This document shows positions 38,813 through 56,202 of a stretch of 64,000 nucleotides of DNA, one piece after another. The position numbers and the translations under genes are program-made. Position 1 is the stretch's first letter. Each line of letters begins with the position of its first letter. The notes under the pieces are model-generated. The model was not told the DNA's origin, did not search any database, and was given only the letters and a program-made list of their open reading frames with translations. The stretch lies in assembly GCA_013339895.1 (NCBI GenBank), contig JABACO010000008.1:764921-828920 (forward strand). Direction: 5' to 3'. Source of the stretch: Ephydatia muelleri. Its lineage: Eukaryota; Porifera; Demospongiae; Spongillida; Spongillidae.

Positions 38813-39697
38813 CTACGCACTGGAAGTTTGTCGTGTACAGAAGACACACGGCGCCAGGGGAGTGAAGAGGCCATAGAGGTACCAGACAGGCAACAATGGG
38901 TCGTCCGATGACGTCACATACAAAGTTTGCAACACGGCTATGGCGAAGCTAGGAATATTGAGGACGACGAATATAATTGGAAATAGAAGCAATATGACAA
39001 TCTCCTTCTTGTCCCCTCTCTGCGTCTCTGTCTGATTGGCATGATCTGCAGGCGTCCACTTTCGTCGACGGGAGATCAACACAGCACTGCCTGCGAAGTA
39101 CACGATGGTTGACGCCACGATAAGTACAGCTTGTGGCACAGTCCAGAGCACGTATTGCAACCATATGCCGAATGCAGATGCCGTGCAGTCTGCCTCGTTA
39201 ATGTCCCTGATCCAACACAGCAGTGCCGACTTACCGTACGTGGCGGAGATGAAGGGAATCCAATTGAAAGTGAGGGGAAAGGCATATATGAGTAGCGGCA
39301 GGAGACGCTCGAACCTCACGTGCTCCTTTTGAAACACGACCTTGCTCATGGTGCAGGAGACGAAACACAGTATGGACAGGAATTGCGTCCAAAGGGCGTA
39401 CTGCAAGTAGAACCCAGACCACTCGCAGTAGTTGCGCGTAGCGGCGTTTCTAAACACGTAGTCTACTCTATTCGTGGCATCTGATAGACCCTTTATGAGC
39501 GAGGATATGCAGAAGTACAGAGCGATCCGCTGGAAGGACAGAAGGTACCGCTTGAACGCCACGATGAGGAGAACGGAGTAGAATGCGCAAAAAGCGGACA
39601 AAAGTCCGGAGATAGCACGCAATATTGCAACATTGGTGAATCCCCTGGAGTCGAAAGGCATGGAACAGTTGCCACTGCTGTTGGTGGCGGTATCCAT
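38813..39697 (-). CDS. Seven-transmembrane receptor (GPR157/cAMP-receptor-like), intronless
   Basis: Single minus-strand exon. ATG at 39697 (MDTATNSSGNCS, two N-glycosylation sequons) is preferred; an in-frame ATG at 39748 would add 17 Cys-rich residues. About seven hydrophobic spans can be seen: AILRAISGLLSAFCAFYSVL; RIALYFCISSLIKGL; FYLQYALWTQFLSILCFVSC; LLPLLIYAFPLTFNWIPFI; a stretch around WLQYVLWTVPQAVLIVAST; IVILLLFPIIFVVLNIPSFA; and LPVWYLYGLFTPLAP. Conserved Cys in extracellular loops (NYCEWSG, LLCWIRD) may pair. The layout, with a WLQYVLW TM5 and a short third loop, resembles GPR157 or Dictyostelium cAMP-receptor-class GPCRs; the ligand is unknown. The 5' part recurs in inverted orientation at 63804-64000. 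Confidence 0.7.
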   Translation of the reverse strand: MDTATNSSGNCSMPFDSRGFTNVAILRAISGLLSAFCAFYSVLLIVAFKRYLLSFQRIALYFCISSLIKGLSDATNRVDYVFRNAATRNYCEWSGFYLQYALWTQFLSILCFVSCTMSKVVFQKEHVRFERLLPLLIYAFPLTFNWIPFISATYGKSALLCWIRDINEADCTASAFGIWLQYVLWTVPQAVLIVASTIVYFAGSAVLISRRRKWTPADHANQTETQRGDKKEIVILLLFPIIFVVLNIPSFAIAVLQTLYVTSSDDPLLPVWYLYGLFTPLAPCVFCTRQTSSA

Positions 39698-39810
39698 GTT
39701 TACAGATTCAGCTTTGCAGCAGCACTTGATGCCGCATATGAATAACATCCAGCTGTTGTAAGGGGCAGGGCTGGTCGCGCGATATAGGACTCGCTAATTA
39801 ATACCTTATA

Positions 39811-40019
39811 TGGGATAGTTTCCGCGAAAAGGGGCCAAACGTGCAACTTATTTAGTATTCTAGAAGTCTGAAATGTCCTCTACACATTACTTCTTACGCA
39901 CTGAGAATCGAAGTATCTGTCATGGAGTTAAGGCTCTGAATTTTTAATTAGCCATACAGGCGTTACATTTCTATTGCGCGTACTGGTATAATGTATGCCT
40001 TTTCGCGGTAACGTTCCCA
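39811..40019. mobile_element. MITE-like element related to the 323-1380 foldbacks
   Basis: Begins TGGGATAGTTTCCGCGAAAA and ends CCTTTTCGCGGTAACGTTCCCA, imperfect terminal inverted repeats of the TGGGxCAGTTTCCGCGAAA type. The interior is not palindromic. Mirror copy at 63528-63741. Confidence 0.6.
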
Positions 40020-40634
40020 AATATCAGATTTTGACTCTTTCACGGGCAAAGCCAATTATTACGGTACACATGTTTTGCAGAAAAAAAGTGTTGTGCTTTG
40101 CAGGAAAACGTAGTTAACAAACAACTGACACAATACATGACCAGGAAACGGAAACAACTGATCAATATGTTGTTGTCTGCAAAGTGTTAACTGCTTAGAT
40201 AAACAGAGTGGCTTTAGCATAGCGCCTGCGGCGCAATATTGCTCTGTTGCCCATGAAAGAGTTAAACCTATATGTACATTTTTAATTCTACATTTTAACA
40301 AGGATACTTCATCGTGATACTGCGGACTACAGGTAAATTATTAATAAATGGTCTAGATAGGGGGCGTGGTCTTACAAGACAGATGTTCAGGGACACATGG
40401 TGTGGCAGAGGATGAACAAGTGATCTAAACTTCAGCTGCATGCATATGGACAACAGAGACGATTTTGTTCTTGGGATTTGGCTCAGACCCAAATTTGCCA
40501 CAAAAAACAATAGCACTACACAAATCAAAATCACATACACACACACCTCTACTGATTCTTTCAACAAATGCTAGTAGTTCCATCTTGGGTACAGGTTAAT
40601 TAAACATTCCTGGGGAAGAGGGGGATCTATGTGT

Positions 40635-48596
<7,962 letters not shown>

Positions 48597-48871
48597 CTAA
48601 ATCATACAACAGCAGAACTTGCCATTCTGTCTTTTTCCAGCTAGTTTGACTTGGCTCACGAGATCCCGTTGTGTTTTTCCTTTTTTGGATAAGGACACGC
48701 CTCTGCCATTAGTTGTGTGGCCGCTTACCGCGCAGTGCGGCGGGCGCGAGGGCCCCTCCTCCTACGCGGTGTTTACAGGTCCGATTCATACTTGCGGTGG
48801 GAGTGTCCAGTTGGGTGCGACAATCGCCGCTTGCTTAGGATTTAGCCGAGCTTTGTGCCAAAGCGAAAGAA
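48597..48871. promoter_or_regulatory. Shared divergent promoter of CAPZB and the atypical PKC gene
   Basis: Only 275 bp separate the two start codons, which point away from each other. The spacer is moderately GC-rich (GCGCAGTGCGGCGGGCGCGA) with no TATA box, as expected for a bidirectional housekeeping promoter. 5' UTRs of both genes must fit here. Confidence 0.55.
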
Positions 48872-51800
48872 ATGTCTGCGGAGAAGATCCCCGTGCGGCT
48901 GACGTACAAAGGGTAGGGCAGTGGCGGGGAAAGCATTAAAAAACGCGCGCCGTATCGCTCGCACCCTCATTCACGCAGGAAGGAGTACAGGTTTACGCTG
49001 AACGACAACAGCGCCCTCTCGGAGCTGGTCGGAGAGATACGAAAGCAGACAGGGATACGAGAAGGCATCCCTTTTAATCTGAAGTGGTTGGACGTAGAAG
49101 GTGATTAACACTGCAACCCAACGTTTGCCCCAAGTGACCTCAGAGTGACCTCGAGCCCCGTGAGATCCTTTTCTAACTATTGTTTTATTCCAACTTCCTC
49201 CCTCCTTCCCCTCCCCCTCCTCCCTCCCTCCTCCCCCTCCCCACCTTAGGGGACCCTGTAAGCATCGACGTGGACAGATCGAGGGAATGGGATGAAGCCC
49301 TACGTCTTCACGTCTACAACCAGGAGAATGAGATGATCATGCATGGTGAGGAGAGGGAGGGAGGGAGGGAGGGAGGGAGGGAGGAGGGAGGGAAGGAGGG
49401 AGAGGGAGTAAGAGAGAGGGGAGGGAGGAGGATGGAGGGAGTGAAGGGGAGGAGAGAGAGGAAGGAGGGTGGGATTGTTGAGTGCATGAAGTCAGCACAG
49501 CTGTCATAGCAACCAGGTAACCCCACATAACAGTTCGCATAGCTATTCAAATCTAGGTGTACACTTGTCTGCATACCTATGGGTCATGTGCCTCTGCCTG
49601 GGGATGGAAAAAACCACTTGGAAGGCAGAAATTGGACCACGAGATGAAATAGCATTCCTCATTCTTCCTTCCCTCCCTCCCATCCCCTCCTCCTCATAGC
49701 TCCAATCCTTCATCTGTGGCATTGCAGTGGACACATTAGTGGGGGGTGTGGCAGTGGGGTGTGGCTGTGTGGGGTATTACTATTAGAATGTCGGTTGTGC
49801 ACATGTGTGGGTGTACCACTCTCCATCATCGCCATCTTCCCTCCAGTCTTTGAAGGAATGCCTCCATTAGCCGGGCAGCTGTGCGAAGGAGAAGATGGTA
49901 AGTCAAGCCTATAATGATACCCCCTGGCAGTCTAACACCTTGTCCACAATGGAATTCCCTACTCTCTGCATTCAGTATGACTGGCTGACCTGTTATCCTT
50001 CCTTCCCCTCCTCCCATCCTCCTTTCCTCTCCTCCTCCTCCTTTCCTTCCCTCCTCCCACCTTTCCTTCCCTCCCTCTTTTCCTCCTCTCCTCCTCCCTC
50101 TCTCATCTCCTCCTCCTTCCTCTCCTCTCTTCCTCTTCCCTCTCTCCTCTCCTCTCCTCCCTCTCCTCTCCTCCCCCCTCTCTCCTCTCCTCCTCCCTCT
50201 CTCCTCTCCTCCTCCTCCCTCTCTCCTCTCCTTCTTCCTCCCTCTCTCCTCTCCTCCTCCCTCTCTCCTCTCCTCCTCCTCCCTCTCTCCTCTCCTCCTT
50301 CTCCCTCCCTCCCGCCCTCCCTCCCTTCCTCCTCTCCTCCACCTTGCCTCTGTCCCCAGCTAAGCTCTACCAACGCAGAGGTGCTCGAAGATGGAAGAAG
50401 ATCCGACGCATTAACAATCACGCCTTCGTTGCGAAGCGCTTCCAAGTAACTATATTGGTCACTAATGATTTGATACCCAACTTGTTCCTTCCTTCCATCC
50501 ATTCACACACCCTCCCTCCTTCCAACCCTTCACACACCTCCCTCCCAAATCACCAGGCTGCCTTCTGTTTCAAGTGCAATGATCGTATATGGGGGCTTGG
50601 TCGCCAGGGATACAAGTGCGACTCCTGCAAGCTGGTGGTTCACAAACGATGCTGCTATTTCCTCACTCCCGAGGAAGTATGCGAAGGTCACCCTGTGAGT
50701 GTCCTAATTAGTGCACACTGCTTGCTCTTTGAGCCATTCCTCCACACATACCATTCAATTTGCAATGCATCTCGATTGTAAACACCTGAAGCCTGTGAAG
50801 GCTGATGGGGAAGTGGACACGACTGTGAATGATGAAAAGAGGGACCCTCATGACTCAGGAACCGATGAATACAATGCCCACCTCAAGAAGGATGTAAGTG
50901 GAGGTGGGTGGGGAGGAGGGTGTGGGTGTGGCTTCGAATGCAGGCTGGTGCTAGGGGGTAAGTAGGTGGGAGGGAGAGATGGAGGAAGGGGGAAGAGGGA
51001 GGGAGAGATGGAGGAGGGGGTAAGAGGGAGGGAGAGATGGAGGAAGGGGAAAGAGGGAGAGGTATATAGGATAATAATTTCATGTGTCTCTTATGTTTGC
51101 CACAGGGAACCAATCCAGTCAGCGAGTCTCAAATATCTCTTGATGACTTTAATATTCTGAAGGTGATTGGAAGAGGAAGCTATGCCAAAGTACTGATGGT
51201 AAGTGTGTGCCATAGTGTGTGTGTATGTGTGTGTGTGTGTGTATGTGTGTGTGTGCCATACACGCAATGATGTAAGCATCATGCCACAGGCAGTGTATTT
51301 GAAAGGAGTGTTCGCATCATAAACTAGCCACCTCTTCAGGTGTCAGATGCACCAATCAATAACCAAACCATTTATGGTGTTAAGTGATGATTAGTAATGT
51401 ATAATTGTGCCTCCTACACATCCTCACCCTCCCTCTTCACACAACAATCCTCTCCACACATACCAACCTGCTCCCCCTCCCTCCTCCTCCCACACTCACA
51501 CAACCTGCTCCCCCTCCCTCCTCCTCCCACACCCACACAACCTGCTCCCCCTCCCTCCTCCTCCCACACCCACACACTCTGCTCCCCCTCCCTCCTCCTC
51601 CCACACCCACACAACCTGCTCCCCCCTCCCTCCTCCTCCCACACCCACACAGGGCACGTCAGTAAAGTTCACACAATAGCCAGACACCCTTACTGCATGG
51701 CCACACCCATTGCTATATATAGCCACATCCCATTACAGCCGTGTGTTCATTTGTCTTGTTGGTGCTATTGACCAGTTTGCCGTCTAGAGAGTTGGAGTGC

Positions 51801-52401
51801 TTAGTCTCCATGGAGACAGAGTTCTCACACGTTTGACCACACAGGTTGAACTGAAGAAGACAAAACGAATCTACGCCATGAAGGTCATCAAGAAAGATCT
51901 GGTGATGGACGAGGAAGATATAGATTGGGTGCAAACTGAGAAGCATGTGTTTGAGCAGGCCTCCAACCATCCCTTCCTCGTGGGCCTTCACTCCTGCTTC
52001 CAAACAGAGAGCAGGTGAGTGTGTGTGTGTGTGCATGTGTGTATGTGTGTGCATGTATGTTATGTGTGAGTGTGTATGTCATATCCTTATCCCCATTGCC
52101 AGTGTATTGCAAAGCACACACTTTTGCACTCAACATATTACACACATGTGTATCTGATGACACACATGTATTTGTGTGTGCATGCCAACAATATTTGTGT
52201 CCAAGCAGATACTGTATCTGATAGCCTTGTCCTGTCGCTGAGGCCACTCCCCCTCTCCCTGTAGGCTGTTCTTTGTGATCGAGTGTGTGAATGGAGGAGA
52301 CTTGATGTTCCACATGCAACGACATAGGAGATTACCTGAGGAACACGCACGCTTCTATTCAGCGGAGATATGCTTGGCACTTAACTTCCTGCACGAAAGA
52401 G
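48872..52401 (+). CDS. PRKCI: Atypical protein kinase C (iota/zeta type), 5' ten exons; truncated at the gap
   Basis: Exons: 48872-48912, 48979-49100, 49250-49345, 49847-49897, 50360-50445, 50557-50694, 50792-50893, 51106-51198, 51845-52014, 52265-52401 (1036 nt, 345 codons). PB1 domain (about 5-85; [40 protein letters not shown]) for Par6/p62 binding; pseudosubstrate RRGARRWKK (109-117, Ala at 112); a single C1 zinc finger ([27 protein letters not shown]); kinase N-lobe with GRGSYAKV loop, Lys256 (YAMKV), Glu275 ([10 protein letters not shown]) and the GGDLMFHMQ hinge. The single C1 and lack of C2 mark atypical PKC, the Par-complex polarity kinase. Coding stops at HERG, just before the catalytic loop; activation segment, turn and hydrophobic motifs are absent and do not appear after the gap. 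The iota/zeta split is vertebrate-specific, so the symbol is approximate. The exon 7 acceptor (50792 or 50801) is uncertain. Confidence 0.93.
49346..49475. repeat. GA-rich (GAGG)n simple repeat, aPKC intron 3
   Basis: GGGAGGGAGG repeats beginning at the exon 3 donor. Confidence 0.85.
49998..50340. repeat. CT-rich (TCCTCCTCCCTCTCTCC)n repeat, aPKC intron 4
   Basis: About 340 bp of polypyrimidine with short periodicity, ending at the exon 5 acceptor. Confidence 0.88.
51475..51655. repeat. 36-38 bp minisatellite, 5 units, aPKC intron 8
   Basis: Unit CAACCTGCTCCCCCTCCCTC + CTCCTCCCACACCCACA. Confidence 0.88.
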
Positions 52402-52978
52402 GTACCCCTTCCTCCCCCCCCCCCCCCCCCCCCCCCCAGGTCACAGTGCGCATGTGTATGTGTGTGAGCATATGCATGAGTGCATGTGTGTGCTGGTGTG
52501 GGTGTGGGTAGTGTGTATGTGTGTGTGCACGTGTGTGTGCTGGTGTGGGTGTGTGTGTGTGTGTGCGTGTGTTGTATGTGTGTGTGTGTACATGTGTGTA
52601 TGTTTGTGTGTGTGTACGTGTGTATGTGTGTGTGTGTAAATGTGTATGTACGTGTGTATGTGTGTGCATGTGTGTGGGTGTGCGTCAAAGTATTGTGAAT
52701 GTGATGTTTGTGGTCATCTGAGAATCACATGATGATCACATGATGAGTACAGACAGCTTTATTACTGGTGTGCAGTCCTAACCTAAGCTACACCCCTCCT
52801 CCCCCTCCCCGCTTTTTCCCCTCCTCCTTCCCTCCCCTCTCCTCCTCCCCTATCCCCCTCCTCCCCCCTCCTCCTCCCCTCCCCTCTCCCCCTCCTCCTC
52901 CCCTCCCCTCTCCCCCTCCTCCTCCCCTCCCCTCTCCTCTCCCCTCCTCCCTCCCTCCTCTCCCCTCCCCTCCCCTCC
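52402..52978. repeat. Simple-sequence intron running into the gap
   Basis: Poly-C (52417-52437), a GT/GC microsatellite (52440-52690), and a CT-rich tract (52795-52978) that ends at the assembly gap. The next aPKC exon is not reached. Confidence 0.85.
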
Positions 52979-53978
52979 NNNNNNNNNNNNNNNNNNNNNN
53001 NNNNNNNNNNNNNNNNNNNNNNNNNNNNNNNNNNNNNNNNNNNNNNNNNNNNNNNNNNNNNNNNNNNNNNNNNNNNNNNNNNNNNNNNNNNNNNNNNNNN
53101 NNNNNNNNNNNNNNNNNNNNNNNNNNNNNNNNNNNNNNNNNNNNNNNNNNNNNNNNNNNNNNNNNNNNNNNNNNNNNNNNNNNNNNNNNNNNNNNNNNNN
53201 NNNNNNNNNNNNNNNNNNNNNNNNNNNNNNNNNNNNNNNNNNNNNNNNNNNNNNNNNNNNNNNNNNNNNNNNNNNNNNNNNNNNNNNNNNNNNNNNNNNN
53301 NNNNNNNNNNNNNNNNNNNNNNNNNNNNNNNNNNNNNNNNNNNNNNNNNNNNNNNNNNNNNNNNNNNNNNNNNNNNNNNNNNNNNNNNNNNNNNNNNNNN
53401 NNNNNNNNNNNNNNNNNNNNNNNNNNNNNNNNNNNNNNNNNNNNNNNNNNNNNNNNNNNNNNNNNNNNNNNNNNNNNNNNNNNNNNNNNNNNNNNNNNNN
53501 NNNNNNNNNNNNNNNNNNNNNNNNNNNNNNNNNNNNNNNNNNNNNNNNNNNNNNNNNNNNNNNNNNNNNNNNNNNNNNNNNNNNNNNNNNNNNNNNNNNN
53601 NNNNNNNNNNNNNNNNNNNNNNNNNNNNNNNNNNNNNNNNNNNNNNNNNNNNNNNNNNNNNNNNNNNNNNNNNNNNNNNNNNNNNNNNNNNNNNNNNNNN
53701 NNNNNNNNNNNNNNNNNNNNNNNNNNNNNNNNNNNNNNNNNNNNNNNNNNNNNNNNNNNNNNNNNNNNNNNNNNNNNNNNNNNNNNNNNNNNNNNNNNNN
53801 NNNNNNNNNNNNNNNNNNNNNNNNNNNNNNNNNNNNNNNNNNNNNNNNNNNNNNNNNNNNNNNNNNNNNNNNNNNNNNNNNNNNNNNNNNNNNNNNNNNN
53901 NNNNNNNNNNNNNNNNNNNNNNNNNNNNNNNNNNNNNNNNNNNNNNNNNNNNNNNNNNNNNNNNNNNNNNNNNNNNNN
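52979..53978. other. Assembly gap, 1000 N
   Basis: Exactly 1000 unknown bases, a placeholder-length scaffold gap. The flanking sequences are a CT-rich tract on the left and the interior of a 31-bp tandem array on the right. Confidence 1.
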
Positions 53979-54535
53979 AATGGTAACCAGGCTGTGAGCA
54001 GTAGTACTTGTAACTGGTACCCAGGCGGTGAGCAATACTAGGACTGGTACCAGGCATGTGAGCAATACTAGTAACTGGTACCAGGCATGTGAGCAGTACT
54101 AGCAACTGGTACCAGGCATGTGAGCAGTACTAGTAACTGGTACCCAGGCATGTGAGCAATACTAGTGATGGTACCAGGCATGTGAGCAATACTAGTAACT
54201 GGTACCAGGCATGTGAGCAGTACTAGCAACTGGTACCAGGCATGTGAGCAGTACTAGTAACTGGTACCCAGGCATGTGAGCAATACTAGTAACTGGTACC
54301 AGGCATGTGAGCAATACTAGTAACTGGTACCAGGCATATGAGCAATACTAGTAACTGGTACCAGGCATGTGAGCAATACTAGCAACTGGTACCAGGCATG
54401 TGAGCAATACTAGTAACTGGTACCCAGGCATGTGAGCAATACTAGTAACTGGTACCCGGCATGTGAGCAATACTAGTAACTGGTACCAGGCATGTGAGCA
54501 ATACTAGTAACTGGTACCAGGCATGTGAGCGTACG
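53979..54535. repeat. 31-bp minisatellite, about 18 units (right copy)
   Basis: Reverse complement of the 46267-46900 array. The first units after the gap are degraded (CAGGCTGTGAGC, CAGGCGGTGAGC). Confidence 0.93.
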
Positions 54536-55251
54536 GAAGTACCTTGTAGCCTAAACATTGCAGGGCAGGTCATCACGACACCAGCACATGGGCTTCCCCT
54601 CTGCTCACCATTCTAATGGTCCAGCATTTGTTTGACTGTGTTGTGGTGTGTGTGTGTGGTGTGTGTGTGTGTGTGTGTGGTGTGTGGGTGGTGTGGGTGG
54701 GTGGGTGTACTTGTGGCTTTCTTACAATCAATAGCTCTTAATGCCATACTAAATATATTTACCTTATATGGGCATGATGATGTGAAGATGTGTGCCATGT
54801 TGTGTGTGGTGTGTTTGCATGTGTGAGTGTCTGTGATGTTGGGGTGTGCGTTAGTTGGTTGTCATGCAGGGCGGGGTCCAGGATTTTTGGAAAGGTAGGG
54901 TTGTGGAAGAGGGTGCTTTAATAGGGGGTGGGTTCGGGAGAGAGGATGTTTCCCTGGCAACGACAACAGTTGCACTAAATAATGATACAAATACTTTCAT
55001 ATAGTAGGCCAATGGATCGTGGTGACAATAGTGATATTAGCATTTCATTGAGTTCTATGTAATGAATGATCAAGCTACATTAGTTAGGGGCAATCCAACC
55101 GTGGTACTTCAAACCACATGCAAATCACAACCTTTTGAACAGAACAATCAGTGTGAGGAAATAAATTTCCTACACGTGTATATACTATAAATGACTAGTA
55201 ATGTAAAATGCACATTAGGTTGCAAACTGGTGTGGCATTAGTTTATATTTC

Positions 55252-55592
55252 TACACATACACCAGAGCATGCAGACCTGATGCTGTCTTGTACACATACA
55301 CATACACCAGAGCATGCAGACCTGATGCTGTCTTGTACACATACACATACACCAGAGCATGCAGACTGATGCTGTCTTGTACACATACCCAGAGCATGCA
55401 GACCTGATGCTGTCTTGTACACTACACATACACTAGCATGCAGAACCTGATGCTGTCTTGTAACATACACATACACCAGAGCATGCAGACCTGATGCTGT
55501 CTTGTACACTCACATACACCAGAGCATGCAGACCTGATGCTGTCTTGTACATACATACACCAGAGCATGCAGACCTGATGCTGTCTTGTCAC
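55252..55592. repeat. 44-bp minisatellite, about 8 units (right copy)
   Basis: Unit ACACCAGAGCATGCAGACCT + GATGCTGTCTTGTACACATA, with indels; mirror of 45275-45540. Confidence 0.9.
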
Positions 55593-56202
55593 TACTTGAC
55601 TGCAAACAAGTACAAATTTAAGTTATAAAACATTCTCGCATGATGCCAAGCCTTCATGACTTGATCCAGCAGTATTCTTTGACTGTTAGTGCTTAGCCAT
55701 TGTGCATGGACCCTCACCATTTGAATAGTTATGTATTTGTACACATCGAAGTGTGCTTTGATTTGTGAAAGCATGCAATTATAAAACCAAATGTGGAAGC
55801 ATTATACGCTTATGTTATGTGTACTCTATAGCTCATCTGGTCTATCAGGTCATCTATTTTACAATTCACCGTTAACTCTTTCATGGGCAACAGAGCAATA
55901 TTGCCACTTTGTTTATCTAAACCCTTAACACTTTGTAGTCAACACATTGATCAGTTGTTTCCTGGTCATATTGGTGTATTACAAACTACATTTTCCTGCA
56001 AGGTGACAGCATAATATTTCACACAACATGTGTACCGCAATAAGCAGCATACATTACAACGATGCTACTACAAATACACATGTACGGTCAAAACAGTTTC
56101 AAGCTAGTGTACATGCAGCTTCAGACTGCTGTGGTTCTCCGACCTCAATGTGACACCAGTCACACTGTCAGCTAGGTTTTTGAACCACCTTTTGCTTTCG
56201 AA

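Noticed and set aside
52768-54105. Frames of 409-440 codons across the gap
   Set aside because: They consist of unknown bases translated as X; no real coding evidence.
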